A DNA stretch of 64,000 nucleotides, taken from NCBI RefSeq assembly GCF_042100115.1, contig NC_091279.1, positions 1,178,001-1,242,000 of the forward strand, in the 5' to 3' direction. Position 1 is the stretch's first letter. Each line of letters opens with the position of its first letter. The position numbers were made by a program, and so were the translations under genes. This stretch comes from Alternaria dauci (lineage: Eukaryota; Ascomycota; Dothideomycetes; Pleosporales; Pleosporaceae). This document shows positions 36,554 to 45,749 of this stretch, piece by piece. Under the pieces are notes generated by a model that worked only from the letters and a program-made list of their open reading frames with translations, searched no databases and was not told where the DNA came from.

Positions 36554-37861
36554 ATGTCTGCATCACTGCCAACACATGGCTCTAGCTCCGACGACAAATC
36601 ATACGAGCAATCCAAAACCCATCACCCAGAGCGAGTAGACTCTCTCGCCAAATCGACAGACTCACAGCACGCGGTGATGAATATCCCAAACATCTCGATC
36701 AGTAGTCCAGATGGGGATAAGATAAGCAAGTTGACGGAAGCTGGAGAAGCTGCTCAGCGATCTCGCTTCCAGGGCCTAAGGTATTCAACTGACATGACAG
36801 GAGGAAGCTACAAATATGCAGGATTGGGGCTGACGGGAAAACTCACTGGCAGTGTTGGACGTGCGCGAGCTCAAGCAGAACTTCGACTCCAAGAGACCAA
36901 GACACAGCAGCTAGATCCTACTCCGCCCACGAATTTCGCGCCAGAATACACCGGCGGTTCGCTGGCCGCAATGGAGAAAACAGTCCGAGATTGCCACAAC
37001 GGACCTGATAGTTCCGCGTACTCCATTAGTGGCAAAGCAACAGGCGCGCATGCAATGGTATTCTCCAACGACGACAACGACTTACTAGAGCCAGACAGCA
37101 AGTGGCGCTGTTGCAAGTGTCACCGCGGTCATGAGATTCAGAGCTTCGCAAAAAGCCAGCATCCAGTCAGCGTCTTGAGCTGCGAATGCACACATCGATC
37201 TTGTTCGAAGTGCAAGCTAGAGGGCCTGGTCAAGCACTTCGTACCGATGAGCGAGCCGGAAGTAATCCCACTGTCCGAGGATAACAACAAGGCTATACGG
37301 TTCGGTGTCTTCTGCGAAGGTTGTGGTTTATCCTGGCGCGCAGAGAAAGTCCAGGGCAAGACCAAGAAGACGAAAAGGTACAAGTCAGCACTGTTACGTG
37401 TTTCGGCAATCCCTAGGGGACTGACCATACGCGGTGGTATACACCCTCTGGAACGCCTCCGTCTTAGTCGGTCGATGAACAACCTTAGCGACCATGCAGA
37501 GAGGCAGGCTTCTGCTGTGTCGATAGCCTCTTCCAGGTCTGTCACCAGTTTCCTCAGCATCGGATCTTTGGAGCGGGAGATGGAGAAAGAGCATGGAGAG
37601 CAGGCCGAATCTGTTTCGGTCAGATTTACGGGTATTGAGTGTACCTGCGGCATGACTACTGAAGCTTCTTCGCTCTGTTTCCAGATTGTGGATCCACCAA
37701 AGGACTTTCACCAGGTTCAGTTTGCAAGACAAGTAGTCGCGCGAAAGATGGCTGGATTCAGCAGTACAGCGGAAGACAGGGCGAGAGGACATGGTACACC
37801 GACCTTGACGTTGAAGGGAAGGCGCCACCCAAATCCTCTCAGGAGCAACCCTGTGGAGTGA
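36554..37861 (+). CDS. Probable double zinc ribbon protein, 435 aa
   Basis: A single exon. The first 180 residues are polar and disordered, apart from a short conserved-looking block (RYSTDMTGGSYKYAGLGL). The centre has paired cysteine knuckles: WRCCKCHRGHEI, then SCECTHRSCSKCKLEG, and after about 40 residues VFCEGCGLSWRAEK. A last pair lies in GIECTCGMTTEASSLCF. This arrangement fits the fungal double zinc ribbon family, which is common in Pleosporales. Such ribbons usually bind nucleic acid or protein; no activity is known to me for this family. Basic residues between the ribbons (KVQGKTKKTKRYKS) would suit nucleic acid binding. Family placement is from motif memory, not from a search. Confidence 0.7.
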   Translation: MSASLPTHGSSSDDKSYEQSKTHHPERVDSLAKSTDSQHAVMNIPNISISSPDGDKISKLTEAGEAAQRSRFQGLRYSTDMTGGSYKYAGLGLTGKLTGSVGRARAQAELRLQETKTQQLDPTPPTNFAPEYTGGSLAAMEKTVRDCHNGPDSSAYSISGKATGAHAMVFSNDDNDLLEPDSKWRCCKCHRGHEIQSFAKSQHPVSVLSCECTHRSCSKCKLEGLVKHFVPMSEPEVIPLSEDNNKAIRFGVFCEGCGLSWRAEKVQGKTKKTKRYKSALLRVSAIPRGLTIRGGIHPLERLRLSRSMNNLSDHAERQASAVSIASSRSVTSFLSIGSLEREMEKEHGEQAESVSVRFTGIECTCGMTTEASSLCFQIVDPPKDFHQVQFARQVVARKMAGFSSTAEDRARGHGTPTLTLKGRRHPNPLRSNPVE

Positions 37862-39037
37862 GACGACCTGAAATCAAGCTGTCGTCATTGTCTGCTGCAG
37901 TTCTAGGAGTAAGGATTCGGTCCGAGGAGGAATGGGGTTGAAAGGTATCGTCTAGGGTTCGCATGTATTGAGCCGGATATGAGCCCGTCGGGGTTCAGGG
38001 TTTCGCAAGTGCGTCGATGCTCCGTCTTCCATCCTTGGATGTACTTTCCAATGTCTTAGACGAGTTACTTAGGCGTAGCGGAACTAGTATGTTCATTTCT
38101 GATATGAAGGATTTGCACACGCGAGCGCTGGCAACGTGCCGTCTGAATCTAGAGACAGACGTGACGTGACTGTTCATAGGGTTTTTGCGCCTGTCGATCG
38201 TAGTTGATCACATTACCATAAGAAAGGCAACAGTCAGGTTATTGCTCAGCCTCCTGATTGATCTTGGTGTTGCATTTGTGACAGCATCGCCACACTTTGT
38301 TGTTGTTCGTGACTCGGGTTCAGTGTATGAACATGGCAGACTTTGATGACGATGTCAAAACCTAGGTATGACGCTGTAAGCATGACTGATGGTAGCTGAT
38401 GCGACTAAAATTGTTCAGCTTCTCTGCGTTCACATGTTCTTCAGCTTCCGCCTCAGCGCCTCAGCCGTAGTCTTCTCATGATAAGCTCTGTCGGCCAACC
38501 CCGAAATCCCGTATTCGAGGACCAGTATCGCTATCTCGCTTGCACGGTGGAAGGTTGAGTCTTGCGGTCAAGAAAACGGCCATGCGCCGTTGAAAGTACT
38601 GCCTTGAATGACAGCCTTAAAGACAGCCTCGCCGCTAGTGCCGAGGGCACGAACGAGGGGAAAAAAGAACTAGCCACACTTCGCCACACATGTACCAGTC
38701 TAGTGTACAGTTAATTCCCTAGGGAACAGAGTCGGTGTACATCAGCACGTGTTCTATGTACGACCTTAGCCGCTGCGAACCATCAGGCGCCCTTGGAGCA
38801 CAGCCTTGTGGATCCTTGTCGTAGCCTGACGCCAAATATTCAAGTTGTAGGCAACCTCAAGAACTCGCAAATAAGATGCGCAAACCTATGCTCATTGTGA
38901 ATTGTCTGTTTATTGCAGTCACAGTTTCACATTTCAAACACTCATCCAAGACGCTTGCTAGCAGTGTCTGTGCCCGTTCGCATTGTTCCACGACTGCCTA
39001 AAGACCCCCAAGACATCCGCAGTCAAGGGGTCCAGTC
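37862..39037. other. Intergenic (1.2 kb)
   Basis: Between two plus-strand genes. No open frame with coding character, no RNA gene and no repeat recognised. It presumably holds the promoter of the deoxyribosyltransferase-like gene. Confidence 0.55.
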
Positions 39038-40076
39038 ATGTCATTGGTCAAGTATGATCAGCCCCACCAAACGACCATAAGACAAACAAGGCACGCAACT
39101 AACTTCCATTCATAGCTTCCGCACCCTTCATCAGCCTATATCTTACACCGCTCTGAGCAGAGCAGCTACTCTTCCGACTATAAAGAAGGATTTCGCTGCT
39201 ACAGAACGACTGCAGCAGCTGACGAGTCACTTGATGCGGAGCCGTACAACCTGGACCAAGATCGTCGAGAAGTTTGTAGGCAAGAACGAAACAACCGATA
39301 ACGAGATCATCAAGGCGAACATGCCCGAGGAATCAACAGAGACGCCATCTGCGAGTACGAGCAAACCTCTCGGTATGACGAGTATTGATAAGGTGGTTGA
39401 AGACAAAAAGCATCAACTTCCACCTTGGCCCTCACCAGCACCAACACCGCACAAAGACTATGTGCACTCTAATCCCCCGGAGCCACCTACATACCGCAAA
39501 TTTACAGTCTTTACTGCCGGCAGCATAGAGATGGGTAACGCAGTCAACTGGCAGCCGCTAATGGCAGCCATGCTTAGTCACTTGCCAATCACGGTGTGCA
39601 ATCCGCGAAAAGGGTCCTGGGATCAGAGCATTAAGCAACAAGCCAAGGACGAACTCTTCAAGCAACAGGTCGTTTGGGAGCTGGGCGCCCTGGAGCAAGC
39701 GGACGTTATCTGTTTCTTCTTCGACATCGAGACCAAGAGCCCGGTGTCTTTACTTGAGCTAGGTCTCTGGGCCGCATCCGACAAGGTTGTCGTTTGCTGC
39801 GGCGATACATACTGGAAGTCAGGAAACGTCCATCTCACCTGTGAGAGGTACGGCGTCCCACATGTCAACAAATTTACAGACTTGGTACCATTGGTCGTGA
39901 AGATGCTTGAGAAGAAGGGCATGAAGCTTGACGACAAGGGCGACTTGATTGGAGAGAACGTACACGTACCTAAAGAGAAGCCAAAGAAGAAGACACAGCT
40001 TGAGGCGGAAAAGGCAGACTTGCAGAAACAAGTTGATGATCTGCTAGCCCAGCTGGCGACACAGCCGAAGATGTAG
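39038..40076 (+). CDS. Nucleoside 2-deoxyribosyltransferase-like protein, 324 aa
   Basis: Two exons, 39038-39051 (14 nt) and 39116-40076, with a 64-nt intron carrying a strong CTAAC branch site and CATAG acceptor. The model starts MSLVNFRTLHQPI, reads through a Ser/Ala/Arg-rich leader that could be mitochondrial, and reaches the domain at about residues 133-270. Motifs are FTVFTAGSIEMGNAVNWQ, VCNPRKGSWDQ, QQVVWELGALEQADVICFFF and SPVSLLELGLWA, whose glutamate (about 219) is the likely nucleophile, then VVVCCGDTYWKSGNVHLTCE. The family cleaves N-glycosidic bonds of deoxynucleosides or related nucleotides. A basic C-terminal coiled coil (QLEAEKADLQKQVDDLLAQ) follows. If exon 1 is wrong, the ATG at 39234 gives 284 residues. 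Substrate unknown. Confidence 0.8.
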
Positions 40077-40649
40077 CCAGGGTGATATCTTGGTTGGCTG
40101 TGGTGCTTATGGTGTGACTGGCGTTGGCGGCTGATTGTGCATGTTTGATACCAATAAGCCTGGGTGGACATGTCGATTACTGGCCTGTTCTTGTTTTGAT
40201 TTCATCACATTTCTGTTTATGAATATACGTTTTGCTATCCACAGTCTCCTACAAAATGAGTTTCCGTCCCCATCCCCATGTTCGTGACGGAAACATAGCA
40301 GAGAAAACAAGGTAAAACCGTTATCCCTCTGTATCCTCTCTCCCGCCATTCTCGTCGTTCTCTGAGCCATGGAACAGACGACTCAGTTTTGCTAATTTGA
40401 CAGAATCTCGAGATCTCCGCTCTTCTTGACTCTCACAGTGAGTCACAGTAGTGAGTGTTGGGCGGGTATATACTATGAGTGGCCCGTGACACACCCGGTG
40501 ATGACGGGACCTTCTGTACTCGAAAGAGTAGGGCAGGGTGGGGGGAGCACCGCATTCCCCAACCTCATAGCCCGTCAAAGAGTCAAGGAGTCAGACTAAC
40601 AAACAGTCTCTATGACGAGACACCGCGTCGATATGCCCTCTCACGTCCC
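40077..40649. other. Intergenic, convergent 3' ends
   Basis: 573 bases between convergent stop codons. An 85-codon minus-strand frame at 40321-40578 lies where the DPH4 3' untranslated region should be and has no family resemblance. Confidence 0.55.
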
Positions 40650-41237
40650 TCAACCCACCTCGACATCAAATGCGACCCTAACCCACAAACTACACCCTAT
40701 ACACCCAACCAGCACCTCTTTCTCGCCCCTCGCCTCCGCATCCTCCAACTCTGCTTCGAGTATACTAAACCCCTTGTCTGCACCACAACGACACGCCCTC
40801 GTCCATGTCGTTTGCTCTAGACTCTTCGCGTCTGCAGACACGTCCCTGTCCTGCAGTTCCCAGACCTCAAAGTCCCCGAGATCAAGCACCTCGAGCCCAA
40901 GTATGAAATCGCTCGAGGGCTGTGTATTCGCATGCGCATGCGTGTCCCCAGTCTTGGACGATTCGAGGCCATCTCGATGACGCAAGAACCAGTTCTCGTA
41001 CTCCGTCTTTGTTGTTCTGTTTGCGAGCGTCGTGTATGCTTCTTTTACGTCGTCGACGGTGTAGATGGGCTTCGTCTTTGGCGTCGCGGCGACGGCGCTC
41101 GCCTTGTCTGGGTGCGCTGCTAGCAATGCGATTTTGTACGCTCGGCGTAACTCCGCTGGCGTGGTGTGCTGTTTCGAGGAGGACCAGCCAGGCGCAGGCA
41201 GTTGCAGGATGTGGTAGTAGTCTTTGGTATATGCCAT
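40650..41237 (-). CDS. DPH4: Diphthamide biosynthesis J-domain protein DPH4, 195 aa
   Basis: A single exon starting at the ATG that opens MAYTKDYYHILQLP. An N-terminal J domain carries HPD at residues 42-44 and a helix ending EAYTTLANRTTKTEY. A C-terminal CSL-type zinc finger has Cys149 and Cys151 (CRCG) and Cys179 and Cys182 (CIGCSLWVRVAFD). That pairing of J domain and CSL finger is diagnostic of DPH4/DNAJC24, which assists the iron-sulfur enzyme Dph1-Dph2 in making diphthamide on elongation factor 2. Length is normal. The frame stays open upstream to 41471, but the added residues do not fit the family. A TAAA microsatellite lies in the probable 5' leader. Confidence 0.92.
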   Translation of the reverse strand: MAYTKDYYHILQLPAPGWSSSKQHTTPAELRRAYKIALLAAHPDKASAVAATPKTKPIYTVDDVKEAYTTLANRTTKTEYENWFLRHRDGLESSKTGDTHAHANTQPSSDFILGLEVLDLGDFEVWELQDRDVSADAKSLEQTTWTRACRCGADKGFSILEAELEDAEARGEKEVLVGCIGCSLWVRVAFDVEVG

Positions 41238-42127
41238 GGCTGTTGTCTTTGCGCGGCAGCCGTGGCTTGATTTGATGGTACAGAGGTAGAAGACGGGCCC
41301 CAAGTAAATAAATAAATAAATAAACCAAAAACTGTTACTTAATATTATGAGCAACACTCGCCCTGGGAGGGCCTGTTCGGACTTTTTGCCACACGCGACG
41401 CGACATGGGAAACAGAAAAGCTGGGCGTGGAGGGCGATTCGGCTCCAAGTGGCGGGGCAGCGGCTACCCATTCCTCAGGGTCTGGCACATGGAAAACGGA
41501 CCGATCAAAGTCCTAAGATCGACGACATGTATGCGCCTTGCAGTGAGCCAGAAGTCAACGTGCGTCCAGGTTCAAGAGTCACTGCATAGGCGAGAAATAT
41601 TGAAGTAGCGATTCCTTTGGCTAGCTAAGAGTGCAGTATGATGACATTAAGCCCACCGAGCCTTTCGCACTGCTCTACCGGCCATCGAAACGGATGTCCT
41701 GACTCTCAGAATCACCAAGAGGATGTCGGACATCTCTGTCGGTATAGGATCGAGGTGCTAATGTGCTGCCAAAACGAAAACATGGGGGAATTGAGGGTAG
41801 CATCCGACCAAACGCAGCCGTATCTCGCCGGTAGCAGCCCAAGACTCTCACAAGCGAGAGCTCAGGAGTACTGCGGTCGTGTGTGTGAAACGCGACCCCA
41901 GCACACTGCGTGCTCGATGGGACAGCGCCGGCGATAGGAGAGTAAAGGGAAATACATTCAGTCATGGGGAATTCGACCGTACCGAACCGCTTGCTGCCAA
42001 AGCCAATTTTTGAAATCACACAGAACACGTACAACTCCGTAGGACACTCGCTGCCGGCCCTCCTCGTCTATTCGAAAACAGATGACGATGGCTTAGGATA
42101 CACAAGGTCGAGATAGGGAGAGTGTGC
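41238..42127. other. Intergenic, DPH4 promoter and 14-3-3 3' region
   Basis: 890 bases. It contains the TAAA microsatellite at 41305-41324 and otherwise only short frames without family resemblance. Confidence 0.55.
41305..41324. repeat. TAAA microsatellite, five units
   Basis: Five uninterrupted TAAA units, about 70-90 bases upstream of the DPH4 start codon on the transcribed side. Length is likely variable between strains. Confidence 0.9.
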
Positions 42128-43424
42128 TTAAGCGGCAGGAGCAGGAGCGGCAGCAGGTGGCTGCTCGTCGGCCTTGGGCTCAGATGCAGCCGGTGCATCC
42201 TCAGTGGTCTTGGTCTCGTCCTTGGGTGCGTCAGTGGCACCGGCGGCCTCGCCCTCGTTGCCGTCTGATGACGTCCAGAGAGTGAGGTTGTCACGGAGGA
42301 GCTGCATAATGAGGGTGCTGTCGCGGTAAGACTCCTCGGAGAGAGAGTCGAGCTCAGCAATGGCGTCGTCGAAAGCCTGCTTGGCAAGGTGGCAAGCACG
42401 GTCGGGCGAGTTCAGGATCTCGTAGTAGAAGACCGAGAAGTTCAGCGCAAGGCCGAGACGGATGGGGTGAGTGGGTGTGAGCTCAGTTTGGGCAACGTCG
42501 GTGGCCGTCTGTGGGGCGGGGTTAGGTGGCTGTTATTTCACTCGGTGTATTGATTGCGTCATACCTTGTAGGCCTCGTGTGCAGCAGTCGCAGCAACCTT
42601 GCGCTTCTCACCGGAAGCGAATTCGGCAAGGTAACGGTGGTAGTCTCCCTTCCTGTTGCCGGTGTTAGCCTTGTTTGCAGCAGCATATAGCGGTGTGGAC
42701 GCACATCTTGTGGTAGAAGACCTTGGACTCGCCAGACTCGGCCTTGGGGATGAGCGAGTCGTCGAGGACGTTGAGGACATCCTGGCAGACCTGCTCAAGC
42801 TCGGTCTCGATCTTCTGGCGGTAGTCGCGGATGGTGCCGACGTGCTTCTCAGAGCCCTTGGACTCCTCCTTCTGCTCAATCGAGGAAATGATGCGCCACG
42901 ACGCGCGTCGGGTGCCAACAACGTTCTTGTAGGCGACGGACAGAAGGTTGCGCTCGTCAACGGTGAGCTCACCGGCGACCTGTCGTGGGTTAGTCTGCGT
43001 CAGTAGGGCGCCTGCTGTGGGCGGGTGCCTGCTCGTGTGGGAGCGGATGCGGTCGGGCATACCTTGGCGACTTCCTGCGGGAGTATCAGCATATGAGTCC
43101 AAGTGAGCAGCGGTGGCAGAACAACTGACCTTCATGTATGTGACCATCTCTGCAGACTGCGGTTAGCTTGCGCGGCCATGGCTGGGAGTCGCGCGGAGAC
43201 TTACCATCGTAACGCTCAGCCTGTTCGCACAGCCGGGCGAGGAAAGTCTTGCTATTGCGACGTCAACTACGGGCGGGCGCTGGATTGCAGCAGCAGCAGT
43301 CTCGTACCTCTCACGCTGTCTGGCGTTAGTCCGTGTCGCTGGGCGTGTAGTTTATCGGGGCTCAGAGGGGCAACAGCGGGGAGGGGGATGGGGCACAATC
43401 AGCACCACGTACCTCAGTCGCCAT
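42128..43424 (-). CDS. BMH1: 14-3-3 protein, 280 aa, eight exons
   Basis: Eight exons: 43424-43413 (12 nt), 43315-43308 (8 nt), 43251-43205 (47 nt), 43149-43130 (20 nt), 43074-43063 (12 nt), 42979-42705, 42652-42565 and 42508-42128. All introns (52-97 nt) are GT-AG and the total closes in frame. The assembled start reads [20 protein letters not shown]. Signature 1 is [20 protein letters not shown] and signature 2 is [20 protein letters not shown], so identity is certain. 14-3-3 proteins are dimers that bind phosphoserine/threonine motifs and regulate signalling, the cell cycle and polarity. The acidic C-terminal tail ([14 protein letters not shown]) is variable in the family. The tiny 5' exons mean an ORF-based gene finder would miss the first 33 residues. 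Yeast BMH1 and BMH2 are equal matches. Confidence 0.94.
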
Positions 43425-44576
43425 TGTGATGATTGAGTTGATGTGTGTTTGGATAGTCGGGAGACTGTGGGGTGGGTGCAGATGCGTGTGGAAGGATAGA
43501 CGGTGGGCGGACTTGTTGAGGTGTTTGTGTGGATCAACGAACAGAAGAGGAATCGAAGTTGTTTTGAGGAAGCGAGCGTCTGCCCTAAAGAGAGACCGGG
43601 GGGGCCGTGCGGACAACGAACAACACCACCCCGTCCACTGCGCCTTCCCCTAATTGGCGCCTGGAGCTGCCCTTCACATCACGTCCTGCTCCGTTTACAC
43701 GCTGGCACGGCTTCCCTCGCGCCCTTCACCCTCCTCACCACCATCAAATGCCCCTTCCGTCGCTTCTACACCGGCGCCTGACTGTCAGCCCTCCGTCGTT
43801 GTGCAAGCAAGCTGGCAATGAGGGGCACAAGGGCACGTGAGCAGCTCTAGGGTCTGCCTTTCACGGGCCCCCTCCCCCCTCCCCATCCCACCCCTTCAAC
43901 TACATACAGTATCTCACACTGCCCCCCACCCAGCGTTCTGATTCGCGAGCCTGTGCCTGTTTCATCGTCCTGCACTCTCATCTTACTGCAGTTTGCCTAC
44001 AGACGTCTACATCCAGCCGTCACACCAGTCGCGTCCTGAAGCGCGGCCGCCAGTGGAAGGCTGACTCCCTAGACTGCCGTCCCATGTCCAAGTCGGGGCC
44101 AATCAGTGCACCTTGGAAACAGCTAGAAAACCTGGACGGAAGCTGTTGCGTCGCGACCTCTCTGCGCCATGATTCGTGTCACGTTGCGGTCAAGTTACCA
44201 CGGCCAAATACCAGAGACAGAGCCGCTAGCTCCCCGTGTCACATGTGGCTGATGCACATGTATCCACAACAGCATGCACGCTACTTAATATCGGCGCCCA
44301 TGTTGTGAATTTGCCTGAATACCAAGGCAGTCGTTTGTGTCTAAATCTTTACACGTGCTGCATATCTATATATGCACGCCACAACGTCTTATCTAAAACC
44401 AACCGTGTTTGTCTCGGCATCGCCTCGTCGTGCACGGCTGCCATGGAAGCCCTTCGTCCGTTGCAGCAGCCACAAACTGCATTGGCGACAAGTGTAGCAC
44501 ATTTATGGTTGTGCACTCAAGCGTTGTAGCTCTTCTCCGAGGTTGTTTCATACGATGAATAGCATTGCATCGTGCT
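43425..44576. other. Intergenic (1.15 kb), 14-3-3 promoter
   Basis: Includes a cytosine-rich stretch near 43869-43893 (purine-rich on the 14-3-3 sense strand) in what should be the 14-3-3 promoter. No gene, RNA or repeat recognised. Confidence 0.55.
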
Positions 44577-45456
44577 TCACATTAACAACCGCCACACACC
44601 CAACATCAACGCCGCAGTACCAGTGCAGACTCCCATCAGCCACTGTAGCGTTGAGAATTTGACGGCCTCTAACCTCTCCCTCAGCTGCGCCGTCTCCTGC
44701 TCGATCCTCGTCTCCGTCTCCTTGAGTTTTAGTTCCTGCACGTTTGCCTCTTCCCTGATGCGCCCCTTCTCCAAGTTCAAGTCCAGCCTCACTGATGCCT
44801 GTGTCCGTTGTATCTCGTCTCGTAAGCGCGAGTTCAGCTTTGCAAGCTCGTTTGTCAGGCGTTCATGCGATGCGCGCGTGAGGCTAGATTCAGTCGAGTC
44901 GGCCGTCATGAGTTCGGAGCGGAGTTTGGCAAAGTCGACCTTTTGCGTGTAGGTGGCTTTCTCTTGGTCTTCACGAAGAACCATGGTGCGCGTGAGGTTC
45001 TGGATGCTGTTACAAGTTAATTGGCCATTCTTTCTTATGCGCAAAAAATCGTGCAGTGACTTGCCTCTCCTCGATCACGTCGCCGAGAACCCTCATCATG
45101 CCCTCGGCTTGCTCTTCCGTGAAGCCTTCCTCTTTCAATCGCTGCACAAACTTGAGCGTGTCGAAGTGATGGTCCTTGGGACGCTGCGCGGTTGCACTGA
45201 AGTTGCGTCCAAACGCCAGAGCCGATGCATCGCCGCTTGCATATTGTGGTAATGTCCTTGGCCACAATGTACGGGTTTGTGCTTGGAGTGGTGATGGCTT
45301 CGGAAAGGCAGCGCGACGCTCGGAAGCTTTACAGGATCTATGCCGACCCTGCTCCAGTGCGCCCAGCGCTACTGGCTGCGACACCCTTGCGGGCCATGAT
45401 ATTCGCGGTAGAAGGAACCTTGGTATCGCTGCCGCTTGTCTTGCAGGAGCTGCCAT
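44577..45456 (-). CDS. FMP32: FMP32/CCDC90-type mitochondrial coiled-coil protein, 273 aa
   Basis: Two exons, 45456-45065 and 45006-44577. The 58-nt intron starts with GC (AG then GCAAGT) and ends ACAG; only this GC-AG splice gives the conserved join GDVIEES then IQNLTRTMVLREDQE. The N-terminus is a basic mitochondrial leader (AAIPRFLLPRISWPARV). The DUF1640 block follows: FDTLKFVQRLKEEGFTEEQA and then a long coiled coil. A C-terminal membrane helix (WLMGVCTGTAALMLGVW) ends the protein. Yeast Fmp32 supports cytochrome c oxidase assembly; animal relatives (CCDC90A/MCUR1) affect calcium uniporter function. Upstream in-frame ATGs reach 45603, but the leader begins cleanly at 45456. Confidence 0.87.
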
Positions 45457-45749
45457 GTTGTCGACGTTGTGGTTTCGGTCTCGTCTCGCCGTCGAGAATC
45501 CAGAGAGCCGCGGGTAGCCATAGCCAAGCCCTGCAGATGTCATTGCCAAATTGGGAAAACCATTCCACGCCTGCAAAATCCACACAGGCTTGAGCTTGGT
45601 CATGTATCGTTGGTAAATGCGTGAAAAGGCTGTTCATCATTGTCTGATATCATATAGAAAGAGTTTGCCCAACATTCCACCCTGAAAGCATATACAACGC
45701 TTGCTATGCACCCCATCGCTGAAATAGAAACAGAAAATCAACTATCCGT

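Noticed and set aside
40321..40578. An 85-codon minus-strand frame, considered as a small gene
   Set aside because: It lies in the likely DPH4 3' untranslated region; no splice or motif support.
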